Assembly: GCA_010015655.1 (NCBI GenBank)
Contig: ML976659.1
Coordinates: forward strand, 969,360 to 1,033,359
Direction of reading: 5' to 3'
Origin: Bimuria novae-zelandiae CBS 107.79
Lineage: Eukaryota > Ascomycota > Dothideomycetes > Pleosporales > Didymosphaeriaceae
DNA length: 64,000 nt
Under the pieces are notes generated by a model that was given only the letters and a program-made list of their open reading frames with translations, was not told the origin of the DNA and made no database searches. A program made the position numbers and the translations under genes. Each line of letters opens with the position of its first letter. Positions within the stretch are counted from its first letter, which is position 1. Positions 1 through 9,688 of the stretch are shown in pieces.

Positions 1-281
1 CTTACTCGAGATGAGATTATTGTATCACTCCTATGTTCTAGCTAGCATTCTCCCCAGATCTGAACCCTATTGAACATGTATAGAATAAGATGAAGGACTT
101 TATTGAGTCCTATTACCCTAATTAAGAAGGCGGTAAGTAGTATAGCTATAACCAGCTGCGAGGTATTGTATAGGAGGCGTAGGAGTTAATTATAGTGGAA
201 AATCTGCGGGAGCTCATCGACAGTATGCCTGCCAGATGTCAGGCAGTGATCGAGGCTAAAGGTGGACATACGAAGTACTAA
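1..281 (+). pseudogene. Tc1/mariner-like transposase, C-terminal remnant
   Basis: Runs off the left edge. The region around 55-120 encodes the hallmark Tc1/mariner segment PDLNPIEHV followed by a stop where the family has tryptophan (TGG to TAG), then NKMKDFIESYYPN. About 100 bases on, a frame reads ENLRELIDSMPARCQAVIEA and ends at a natural stop near 279-281. This is the last third of a DD34E-type DNA transposase (cut-and-paste, acts on element ends). Tryptophan and glutamine codons turned into stops fit RIP. The N-terminal part lies outside the window, and no terminal inverted repeat could be confirmed downstream. Confidence 0.8.
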
Positions 282-730
282 AAATTTGTATGTAATATTG
301 TGCGAAAGTAGAAAAGCGTCATTTGTTTACATAGGATCCGCATCCTTGTTGTGCGCGGACTACTGACATTACTTTCACCGGACACCACAGTATTTCTCAT
401 CCACCTCGGACAGACAGGCCCGGAGGTAGGCTTGACACAACACATGCCGTATGTAATCTTGCAACGCACCATGCATGCTAGTGACAACAACTCCTCAAAG
501 CGCTATCGTAGCCTGAATCACCGAACACAAATCTCCTCTTACCTCCACCTACTCCAAACCCACAAGCAACAAAAAGGTCCACGTTGAAACTTTGATGATA
601 TATAACGCCTGGGTATAAAAAATTCCTCACCAGCCTTTCCATACCAGCAAGAGTAGAGTTCATATCATCCCAAAAGTGCCATAAATCATTCCATCACACA
701 TCCACATGCGCTCCCCTTCGCATCACAGTG
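282..730. other. intergenic, no gene seen
   Basis: Between the mariner remnant and the 3' end of the Zn2Cys6 gene. Short open frames here lack family features. The last 100 bases probably hold the 3' untranslated region of the minus-strand regulator. Confidence 0.5.
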
Positions 731-3603
731 CTAAAACCAGTGCACCATCCCCAAATGCCCCGCCCCGCCCGCCCCGCCCACCCCGCCCATCTGCTGCATA
801 CCCTCCATACCGTACTGATTAACTAAATCGTCCCAAACCGCCCAATCCATGTTCGCCCCATCCAGCAGCGGCGAACCGGAGCTACCTCCGCTGTTACCCT
901 GCGGACTGTCCCCGATGGCGTTGGCAAAGCCGCTGTTGCCGTTGTCGTTAGCCCGCGTAGGTGGGAACGGAGAGATGCCTGTGGTGAAGGACGTATTCGG
1001 CAAGGGGTGGGCGTTGGTATTAGCATACAAGTTGCCGTTCTGGAGACCCTGAGAAGTGAGGTCGGGAAGTGAAGGATGCGGGTCCATGAGCGGGTTGGAC
1101 AGGTCGACGTTGGAGGCGTTGTCCGAGACGGAGGCGGTGTCGGGGAAACTGAAGCCTCCCATTACGTCGGCCATGAGGTAATCAATACCGTGTTCGGAGA
1201 GCGCGTTGAAGGCTTCGAGTTGGTCAGGCTGCTCTTCTTTTACTGAACCATTCGTGGGGAGGCTGCGTGAGTTGGAGCTATTCGGCGTGTCCGCTGCGAA
1301 GGAGCACTCGGAAAGAGTGCCTGACTTTGGACTGCCGGCCCAGTTACCAGTGGTAGGCGCCTGCGCAGCGGGTATCTCACCCAGTTTCGGCGCAGCCGGG
1401 CGGAGCATGCGGTCCAGACTCTCCGGATCGGGCTGGTTATTAGCATCGCGCCCGTTGAGTTGGTCTGTCAGTGTGGAGAAATCGGTATAGAATGGTCCTC
1501 CTGTTTTCAACGCTTGACTTGCGCGCTCGAGGGCGAGTTCCTTTTGGCGTGCGTTTTGCGCCTTGGCCATGAGCTTGCGGAGAGGCTTCCACAGGCAGCC
1601 CGCCTTGCCTTTGCGGTACGGAGACGCGTCACCGAGAGGGTACCACCAGCGTCCGGCAGTAGTTTCCAGGGCGCGCCAGGCACGGTCGACTGCTTCGCCC
1701 TTGGTCCGGACGCATAGTTCGGAGAGCAGGAAGGCAATGGCGTGCCATTGCACGTAGGTGCGAAACAGCCAGCCCCACTTCATCGTGCGCGCTTCTGTTT
1801 CCAATAGGATCGAGTACTCTATGTTTTCGAGCGATGTAATGAAAAGCTTGTCCTTCGTCTCTTGTGGTAACGATATACCACCGTCTTTGCGCTGGTGAGG
1901 ATGGTATACTACGAGCCACATCTTGCTCATGACCAGTCGAGAGATTGTCGCTGTTACCCAACATAGCGGGATTGACATGTCGCAGTCTTTCAAATATTTC
2001 TCCTCCAGTCGTTGATGGCAGTCGCTTATCCACTTCTCTTTCTGGGGAATGGTAAGGCCGGAGAAGAAGTAGTTGCATCGTGAGGGACCGGGCGGGACAT
2101 AGAGGATGCGCCTGAAGATGTTCGTCACCTCGAACCTGATCAGACAGAAGGTCAAGTCGGTGAAGCCATGTCGCTCTTTGGGGAATTCAGTCATAGAGGG
2201 GTCGATGTCGGAGTCATTTATGTTTAGAGGCTGCATCAGTTAGCAACCATGTTTAACGTAGGGGAAAGTACACACCATCTTTGTATCGAACTGGGCTTCG
2301 ACAATTGTAGGGTCACAACCATGGTCCTCTGACGAGCGTGCGTCAAGAATGCAAACCTGCCACCAAAGCCTTCTTCGCATTTCAATATCGAAAGGTTTGA
2401 GGCCAAAATGAGCGCCATCTCTGTGGATGCCTAGTGTCTGTGCAATGCGCACAGCCAGCCCAGTAAGTGTCCAGATCCTTCTCGCGTCGTCGTTGCGCCT
2501 TAAGAGTATTAGGAACACAACGAAGGCCTGTAGTATAACGATCTCATCGCAGAACAGGAAGTTGGCCCGCGCAAGGCCCTGCTCCAAGCCGAAACGATAT
2601 CGATGCAGCAAAGTATTCCGGTCTTCCCCGCACTTCTCTGCGCATTCTTGGGGCGTCATGCTCGTGACAGCGCCGTAGTATATAGCGAATATGAGCGGTT
2701 CCAGCGATTTGGACACCTTCTCGGGGTTCGATATAGCTTCGAGAAGCACCGGTTCAAAGGTAGGGACGTGGAGGACCTTGATTAGAGGATCCACATTATC
2801 CTTGAACACCTCCCAGAACAAATGTGCGTTATGTTGCGGCGGATGTAGGGCCAGCATGTCGACGCTAGTAGAGCTGTAGCTAAAAATGAAGCCCTGGTGC
2901 TGCGCGGAGAAGGACGATTCTTCATCGTGTTCGTCGTCGTCATCGGATTCCTCGATGAGGATGGATCTTAAGTCTTCGACCTGTGCTGTATTAGCAGACC
3001 CTTCACTCAGCGCATGCCATCACGGCTCACCTCATTGTTCAAACTGGCCCAGAAGCTGTTGTTGATATACCTACTCCTCCCCTGGTCAACCACCAGCCTC
3101 CCAAACCGCGTCTCCAAACCCTCCACACTGTTGTCCACAACCACGCTTGCGCCCTGATCAGACCCATTCGGACAGGCACCCGCATCCCCCCCAGAACCGT
3201 TCGGACAAGCGCCAGCGCCGTCGCCGTCGCCGTCGCCTCCACCGCCATTTCTCTCCCTCTCCGCATCCTGCTGCTCGTGTTCTTCGACCTGTGCGTTCAA
3301 GCTCTGCACCACGCCTTCCAGCCGTCGCAGGCGCTCCATAAGCTCGCCATCCTGCGGCTTTCTGCTCTTACGCGGCGCGCGGCCCGGCCCCGGGAATATA
3401 CACTCGATCTTTGCCCTCGCGCAGTTGGAGCACGGCTGCTTCTTGTCGCACTTGACTTTCCGCCTCCGGCAAGTAACGCACGATCTTGGGTTCAACCCCG
3501 CACCGGCGGCGCCTGACACAGCGCTGAAGCTGCCTCCGCTGAGGGGTTTCGAGATGCGGTCGCCAGCGCCGGCGGGGGCCGTGTGTAGTACGTCGTCGGT
3601 CAT
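731..3603 (-). CDS. Zn2Cys6 fungal transcription factor
   Basis: Predicted DNA-binding regulator of 925 aa in three exons: 3603-3031, 2980-2276 and 2230-731. Introns use GTGAGC..CAG and GTGTGT..CAG and keep frame in phase 0. Residues 42-68 hold the binuclear cluster Cys42, Cys45, Cys52, Cys58, Cys61, Cys68 (C-x2-C-x6-C-x5-C-x2-C-x6-C), followed by a basic linker and a short coiled coil (LRRLEGVVQSLNAQVEEHEQ). Exon 2 starts with an acidic stretch (EESDDDDEHDE) and runs into the helical middle-homology domain typical of fungal C6 factors, with VDPLIKVLHVPTF and an RRRLWW motif. The C-terminal 200 residues are low complexity (N/S/P/G), probably an activation region. No target can be inferred. 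The upstream MULE insertion lies about 0.77 kb from its start codon. Confidence 0.9.
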
Positions 3604-4377
3604 TATCAGCCTCGTGGGGCGTCGTTACGCAGTGTCGCTGAAGCGTGTGCTGCGCTGTGCACCTTCTGTGCGAAGGATGGCCCACTCGTGGGGGATAAGG
3701 TTAGCGGCAGCGGTAGACCAGACCCTGAAGATGCACCGTGAACAAAGAAACTCGGCTCTGCAGGTGCATCGAACGCAGCTGACTGTCGCTGGGCGGGTAA
3801 TGCGCTCCAATGGTAGCCTTGCGTCGCGCTCGACTATGCCGCAATGGACGAATATCGAAAGGGCACGAAGATACGCGAGAGGATAGGGAATGAGTTATTG
3901 GAGACGGAGAGATGCATGTCTGGATGGGTCTGATGACTCTGTTTCAAGTGCTTACATAGCTCGTCGCCGTCGTCATATGCTTGGATAGCTCCATCTGATA
4001 AAACCGCGCAGGTGATGTCTGTATGGCTTACGCATTATGCCCGAGTCCCCGCAGTTCCTAGCCTGGAACTATCGTGCCTTCCTTCGTACATCCGCACTCA
4101 TCGTGCAAAGCATCCACTCCTATGGAAACCACAAGCCCAATCCTTAATCACACCCCATCCTCGCACAACCCACCATGTATCCAGCAACTCCTTGAATAAA
4201 ACTTTCAATAAAGATTGATGGACGAACCCACGGCATCCTTCGGATATAAAGCCCCTCCGCTCGGAACAACGCCCTGTTCCGAGCTTCATTCCGAGCGCAC
4301 ATGCTCATTGGTTCGTTCGTCTAAAACGCTTTTCAAGCACAAAATCCAGAACCGTCCAGCTCTGTCATCGACGCTGT
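3604..4377. other. upstream region of the Zn2Cys6 gene; hairpin at 4259-4284
   Basis: Promoter side of the minus-strand regulator, GC-balanced, without a supported gene. A perfect 10-bp inverted repeat with a 6-nt loop (GCTCGGAACA acgccc TGTTCCGAGC) lies at 4259-4284. The left copy of the MULE-flanking 12-bp direct repeat is at 4366-4377. Confidence 0.5.
4366..4377. repeat. left flanking direct repeat (target-site duplication)
   Basis: CATCGACGCTGT occurs here and again at 9237-9248, bracketing the Mutator-like element. Mutator-type elements usually duplicate 8-11 bp; 12 identical bases may include one chance match. This fixes the element boundaries at about 4378 and 9236. Confidence 0.85.
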
Positions 4378-4382
4378 GCATA

Positions 4383-4411
4383 CAGGTAACCCGACCACAC
4401 TTTTAGCTCGG
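4383..4411 (+). repeat. MULE left terminal inverted repeat
   Basis: Starts CAGGTAACCC and ends TTTTAGCTCGG. It matches the reverse complement of 9202-9230 at 25 of 29 positions, with differences at positions 11 and 16-18. The next 200 bp repeat variants of TTGGTCGTG and may be subterminal transposase-binding sequence. Confidence 0.85.
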
Positions 4412-4624
4412 GCGACCAACCCCCTATTTGCTGGTCCAAGCGTGTTGGTGGGGTTTGTTATTAGTTGGTCGTGTTACTAATTAGCTTGGTCGTGTAATCT
4501 TTTTTATTAGCCGAGCCCCCAGGCGCACCCGCCATAACCCGAACACCACATTTTGACCTCTGAACGACACGAGTGAGGCAGTTGTAAACACGTTGAAAAT
4601 TTGTTGCTAACTAATTTAGACAAT

Positions 4625-7600
4625 ATGGAGAGCCAAGAACTACTGTCCGACGCGGATAATGATATTTCGTACAACAGCGATCTTGATGAGTTTGTTATTA
4701 ACAATAACGCCGAGAGGTCCCAAGGTGAACACGCTGTGGATAGCGCGGAAGATGATAGAAGTGATACTGAGGTAAGACTAATTGTTAATATGTTATAAAC
4801 ATGTTCTTATGATGTCTAGGACGCTGCTGTTGCGCTTACGGCGTTGACAAACGGGACGCACAGCCCCCTTACCACAGCAACTATTGCTCATGTGCCTCTC
4901 CTTCCAGAGTATCCCCAGACGTCTACTATCGGATACAGTTACTGCGTCCACGTAGACCCTACGAGGGCCACCGGAGAAATGATCCTGCAAGACGCCCAAC
5001 AGGTACTAAGGTGTTCTTAACTGCTTGAGAACGCGTTGACACAGTGTTAGTTTCAATATTGTAGGAGACAAAAGGGCCCTCCTAAGCGCACAACTTCTGT
5101 CTTCTTAGGTGGTCCAGCAATGAGGTATCGATACGAATGCACTGGAATAAAGCGTTGCGAGTACTTAGACAACGGGTTGGCAAATCTTTCCCACACCCAC
5201 GTCACGGATGAGATATGGGAACAGATGAAGGGCTCTCGCTTGAACCTGTACAGGTCTGAACCAGACGCAAGAAAGAAAAAGTCCACAGCGTATGTGTTCT
5301 GAACGAGTTCTGAATACGTTCTTATCAGATTTAGACTCTATCAGGCCGTCATGCACCGATATCGTAACAGAACTACATGTGTATATTCCAGGGATACGTG
5401 TGCACCAGTGTTACGTCAGATGAGACATGAGGTACGTTAGAGCGAGTTAAGATCGTATTCTTAACATATTAACAATATGTTTAGGCTGTCTCTGGCGATC
5501 GTCTCTGGTACATTGGATGCAGTAGCTGGACCTACTGGAATAAGGCAGAAGGGCATCTGTTTAAGACAGTTGGGGCTCAATATAATATTCCACACCTTCA
5601 AAGCCTGTTTGAAAATGGTCTCCCTGAGGATCCAGCGCAAGCAGAGACATGCGGTGCTATTTTCTTAACAAGGACTAAACTCCATGATTGCGGTAACACA
5701 ACTGTTCCTAACAATCTTGATAACAGCTTACTAACATATTTTGAAGATGTTAACCATCCTCAAGGGAAGGGTAAGCTTTTGAAGGTAGGATGTGGGGTAC
5801 AGTATGATATTATTATACCTATATATGTAAGCCAGAGCTTACACTATATATTTACGTCACATGGTATACATACACACCCTCCACCCCCACCAACAAGGAC
5901 TCCTGAAGCCCTTACGCAGGATATTGTATCATTAATACGCCGGGTGAACGACCCAAGTATGACTGTTGGTATGGTTCTGTTACGAATGTGTTGCGAACCT
6001 GTTAACAATTTCCTAGCATCATTCCTCAAGTCACCGTTCCTCAAGGAACTCTGTAAGAGGTACAGCAGGCCCTCTTTCACGCAGATACATCAATCGCTTG
6101 CAAACATGGATCGTCTTGCTCAAGTTATATATCGCGAGAAGCTTGTCATGTTTCCCTCCGGCCAAGACCTTGCTGGGGTTGAATTCGAGATGAACATAAG
6201 ACACCAAGACCCAGAAGAGGTATGTAAACTGTTTGTAACATGTTTGTAACATGTTGTTATCTATATCCTAACATGTGCTAGGCATACATCAGAGAGATTG
6301 TTACCAACAACCTAGGCAGTATTGTTTTGACTATGTACAAACAACAAGCTATTGTTTTTGCAAGCCTAGAGACATTTCAGGTTGACCTCTCTTTTAAGCG
6401 GGTAGCACGTGGGTTCCATGAGCTTATCTTCGCATTTTACCATGAACAGCATGGAAAGCGTATGTGAACAGGTTTAGAATTGGTTATTATTAGGTTACTA
6501 ATACATGCAGTGTTTACTCTTGCTCGCATGTATATCAACTGTGAGAGGCGACGTATCTACCAGAGATGCTTTGAGATACTGTTTAAGCACGTTTCTCAAT
6601 GCACTCGCAAGGAGATAAGGTGGAAGCATCTGCATAACAATGGGTTTATTGGTGTGACTGTTGATATGGACGGGAAGCAGATGAGCGGTTCGTAGTTCGA
6701 AGGTGTTCTTAACCTGTTGCTAACAGCTTTACAAGGATTTGGGCGCTACCTCCAGTCTGTTGATTCCAGCTCTCGGCCATGGCAATGGCAGCTTCAAAAT
6801 ACAGTCAATTTCTGTACAGCCCATTTCCTGCGGAGTATTAGAACAGCAACTGGTGGGATAGATCCTGCCTTCAGCACTGTGCGCCAACGGATGACGGCTC
6901 TTCTTACCTGCCAAAGTTGGGAAGAGTACGACACTCTTTGTGCTCAACTAATTGGTAAATGGTTTCCTAATCTGTTTGGAACATATTAGTAACATCATAA
7001 TAGAGCACGAAAGCCCAATAATTAGCAGTTGGGCGAAACATAAACGTAACATAGTAATTGCAGCAGGGCTTAACAGGAATATTACATTAATGACTCAGCG
7101 CGATTGGAACATCTTAGAGAAGACTTCTAATAATGTTAAGCAGGCTACTAAGAAGTCTTATTCCTTTAAGAAGTTATTATATCTCCTACCAGCAATTCTA
7201 GCGTAAGTTAAACAGTCCTAAATATGTTGCGAATATAACTGTAACATTACTAGAGTCCAGAATCTTGATCAACGCGATATAGATCAATTTAACAGTCGGG
7301 TTGAAAGAGATATACGTCATAGCCACCGTTCTACAAGCCTTGTGTCTCGGTATAGTACTGCAATGGCTAAGCAAAGTATGGTTTATTACGGATTAGTTCT
7401 AAAGACGTTGCTAACATATTTAGAACGCAAAAGACATGGGCATTATAATCAAGAAACTGGTCATAACTCTGACGATGATGGAGATGATGCTATTCTCTTT
7501 CAAGCCTCCTCCTTAGGCTATGTTAGAGCTCGCAGCTCCTCTCGGCAAAGACAGTCTCTTAATACAAGGGATAGTCTGGCTCCAGACACTCAATCAACAA

Positions 7601-7869
7601 CACAAGAGAGTGATTTAACATCCACCTCGACCTCAACACTATCTAAACGTGTTGCCATCCCATTGAGATCACCTTCGTCTCAGCCAAGTCTCCAGCGTCA
7701 AGTACTCCAACAGAATCTTGATGCCCAATCCCAGCGAACAGCCCTTGAGCTTAGAGAAAAGGAGGCAATAGTACGGAAACAGGAGCTGCAAAACCGCTTG
7801 CTTGAACTAGAGCTACTTGAGAGGGAGAGAGCTTTGAGCCTAGGAAATCAAGACCCACGCGGCACGTAG
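4625..7869 (+). CDS. MULE transposase, 10 exons
   Basis: Predicted 931-aa transposase. Exons by my splice reading: 4625-4771, 4820-5002, 5051-5289, 5329-5431, 5485-6219, 6282-6459, 6511-6687, 6736-6954, 7004-7202, 7254-7869, all frame-consistent. The N-terminus is acidic. Exons 3-5 hold a Cys/His zinc module (CTGIKRCEYLD ... SHGIHTHPPPPP) like the WRKY/FLYWCH-type finger of MULE transposases. The DDE core follows: Asp505 in FQVDLSFKRV, second Asp about 581 in VTVDMDGKQ, then the C-x2-H motif CTAHFLRSI (615-618) between the second Asp and the expected Glu. I could not place the catalytic Glu with certainty; the segment TSNNVKQAT lacks the Glu and His often seen there. The last 200 residues are Ser/Thr-rich and end in a coiled coil (ELREKEAIVRKQELQNRLLE). 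Introns are 39-62 nt and share a repeat unit. Confidence 0.82.
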
Positions 7870-8636
7870 AACAAATGGGAACGTGTTCTGAACGCGTTAG
7901 GGTATAATGACATGCAGGTTTACTGTAGTTATTATAAGTAGCGTTGTCACATGCATTAGAAGAAAGAACTGCAGCAAGAAAGATTACTGCAATAGCTAGT
8001 AGGTGCCAAACCCGTTCATACCACCCTGAGAACACCTTGTGGACCATACCCCAACCCATTGAGAACCGATTCTGACAGTGTTGAGAATATCATCCCAACA
8101 CGTTGGTATTAGACTTCAACTTCCTCAGCACCGTCCGAGTCATCCCAACCCTTGAACCATTTAACACTGTCACATCTATTGGTCCAATAGCATTCTGAAC
8201 ATGTTAGGAACCGATTTCGAACGTGATAGATAGGGGAAATACCATTGCCTCCACCTCGTCGGCACGGTGCACAAGGCACAGTGCCACCAGCCTTCTTGAT
8301 CATACCGGCTGCCCGGCTGTAGTTAACCTGAACACATTGTTAACAGGTTATCAATAACTTGAGAACACGTTAGCATACATCGCCAGCAGTTTGACCCTTC
8401 TTCTTGTTTGTCTTCTTGAAGGTAGGGATCTCAAGTCGTTCAGAACCTGTTGGGATCGTGACCGGAACAGACTCAGCAGCCTTCTTGCTGCGACGACGGG
8501 GGTCAGGGGTGGCTCGGGCACGTTCGGATCATGTTGGGAAGCCTTTTTGGACGCGATCTCGTTGTGTGTCTTCATGACGGCCGAATACCAGACTGTAGAT
8601 CTGTTAGGAACGTGTTGAAAACGGGTTCAGAATAAC
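4772..8636. repeat. recurring AAC/GTT repeat unit, concentrated in MULE introns
   Basis: A short unit close to GTTCYNAACANGTT (often followed by NNGAAC) occurs in all nine transposase introns (4772-4819, 5003-5050, 5290-5328, 5432-5484, 6220-6281, 6460-6510, 6688-6735, 6955-7003, 7203-7253) and, on the other strand, in the seven accessory-gene introns (9066-9020, 8956-8910, 8834-8750, 8636-8601, 8552-8488, 8378-8328, 8242-8195). Clear examples are TGTTCTTAACCTGTTGCTAAC (intron 7), TGTTCTGAACGAGTTC (intron 3) and GGTTCCTAACATGTTCAG (accessory intron 7). Further copies lie in the 5' leader (4587-4612), in the 3'-3' gap (7877-7901) and in coding stretches (5693-5746, about 8430-8462). The CTAAC inside the unit coincides with the fungal branch-point consensus, but the doubled and tripled copies go beyond that. 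Confidence 0.75.
7870..8108. other. 3'-3' gap between the two MULE genes
   Basis: 239 bp between the convergent stop codons. It holds at least three more copies of the element's repeat unit (for example GTGTTCTGAACGCGTT at 7883-7898) and presumably both polyadenylation regions. A minus-strand open frame here has no recognisable features. Confidence 0.5.
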
Positions 8637-9090
8637 TTGCTCCGAGCTGCTGATATTTTTGCCATACTGGGATTTCCAGTGGACTCTGATGCCAGCACTT
8701 TAATATCCGTGTGATGCTTCTTGACGTGATTGACGAGTGCGCCTCGACTCTGTAACGCGTTCTGAACATGTTAGGAACCTTTTGATCGGTCATGCAAACA
8801 TGTTCCAAATAGGTTGAGAACAGGACTTTCTCACCCCACAGAGCTCATCGCCCACCTTCACCCTGCAATATACCTCTCCAAGGTGAATCTCGATGAAGTC
8901 GTTCTCATTCTAAACACGTTGGGAACGGGTTCAGATCGCCTTCAAGGTACCTTTACCGGTTCGAAAGGCTCAGCGCCAAAGGGAGCGCGGGCGAGGGCTC
9001 GATACGCTTTGTAGGCTTCCTAGAACAGGATTAGATCGAATATTTATTATAAAAAAGGGTCCTTACGCTTATTAGGAGTTGTTTCAACAT
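8109..9090 (-). CDS. MULE accessory protein with Cys/His zinc-site motifs, 8 exons
   Basis: Predicted 200 aa. Exons: 9090-9067, 9019-8957, 8909-8835, 8749-8637, 8600-8553, 8487-8379, 8327-8243, 8194-8109, all joined in frame. Visible features in order: an N-terminal segment with Cys residues leading into RGALVNHVKKHH (like the helix and His pair of a C2H2 or BED-type finger), a Lys-rich linker (KKTNKKKGQ), and a C-terminal Cys cluster (PCAPCRRGGGNE then CYWTNRC) resembling the Cys-rich motif of DUF3716-like proteins found in Dothideomycetes. The tail is acidic. The first exon is only 8 codons, so the start is the weakest point. Its place inside the inverted repeats and its use of the same repeat-bearing introns as the transposase argue it belongs to the element. 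Function unknown; DNA binding or partnering with the transposase is inference. Confidence 0.62.
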
Positions 9091-9201
9091 ATTAAAAAGG
9101 TATTATTATAATATTTAGGTTTAGTTAGTCAGGTTAAGTAAGAGGATTTTAGGTTAGTTAGGTTATTGTTTGGTGTGGTCGACTTACCTAATTAAAATTA
9201 G

Positions 9202-9230
9202 CCGAGCTAAAATCATGGTGGGGTTACCTG
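9202..9230 (-). repeat. MULE right terminal inverted repeat
   Basis: Read on the minus strand it begins CAGGTAACCC and ends TTTTAGCTCGG, pairing with 4383-4411. It contains an ATG in a CCACCATGA context, but the frame that follows does not join the accessory gene. Confidence 0.85.
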
Positions 9231-9236
9231 CAACTA

Positions 9237-9248
9237 CATCGACGCTGT
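9237..9248. repeat. right flanking direct repeat (target-site duplication)
   Basis: CATCGACGCTGT, identical to 4366-4377. Removing the element plus one copy would restore a continuous intergenic sequence. Confidence 0.85.
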
Positions 9249-9517
9249 TGTGAGAGCGTTGGCAGGGCGAGTCATCGTGTCGGAGGATTATGTTGATGAT
9301 CACGCCGAGTCGGAGGTGTAGGACGCCGAGGGTGAGTGAGAAAGTTCAGCCTGGAGATGGAACCTTGGAGGAATTGTGGTCGTGTAGAGTAGGTGTGCCG
9401 GGCAGGTGCAAGATCGTCGTAGAAGGTGATTACGTCGTGCAGTGAGTTTCTCCAGGCTGGGTCATAGGATGGTATAGTGTGCGCAGTATGTCTGCAACCC
9501 GCTCTACACTTGTACCA

Positions 9518-9550
<33 letters not shown>

Positions 9551-9688
9551 TTTTGGGGCGTTTTGCGAACCCAAGCGGAATGTAAGAGGGTATCTCTCCA
9601 AGAGGAACGTAAGACTCTTCCAAACGCCGCCCTACGCCTCCGTCTGCATCTGTGATAACACATCGTACTCGACTTCTGTCTAACTGCA
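9249..9688. other. intergenic with a 26-nt A run
   Basis: Downstream of the minus-strand deacetylase and right of the MULE. No gene seen. Positions 9523-9548 are an uninterrupted run of 26 A. It could be a slipped homopolymer or the tail of an old retroposed copy; no second feature supports the latter. Confidence 0.5.

Larger units (their letters stand above)
4378..9236 (+). mobile_element. Mutator-like (MULE) DNA transposon, apparently complete
   Basis: About 4.86 kb, inserted between the Zn2Cys6 gene and the Hos2-type deacetylase. The ends carry 29-bp inverted repeats (25 of 29 match) a few bases inside the flanking 12-bp direct repeat. It holds two convergent genes: a 10-exon transposase on the plus strand (4625-7869) and an 8-exon zinc-site accessory gene on the minus strand (8109-9090). 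Unlike the retroelements to the right it shows no RIP decay: both reading frames are open across all predicted exons. A short AAC/GTT-rich repeat unit recurs throughout, above all in introns. The intact frame, the nearly matched repeats and the preserved flanking duplication suggest a recent insertion. Confidence 0.88.

Noticed and set aside
7751..8059. 102-codon minus-strand frame with a hydrophobic stretch in the MULE
   Set aside because: Overlaps the transposase 3' end and lies beyond the accessory gene's stop; no start context or splice sites supporting it.
9523..9548. 26-nt A run as the tail of a processed pseudogene or LINE
   Set aside because: No coding remnant or target duplication upstream; kept only as a homopolymer.
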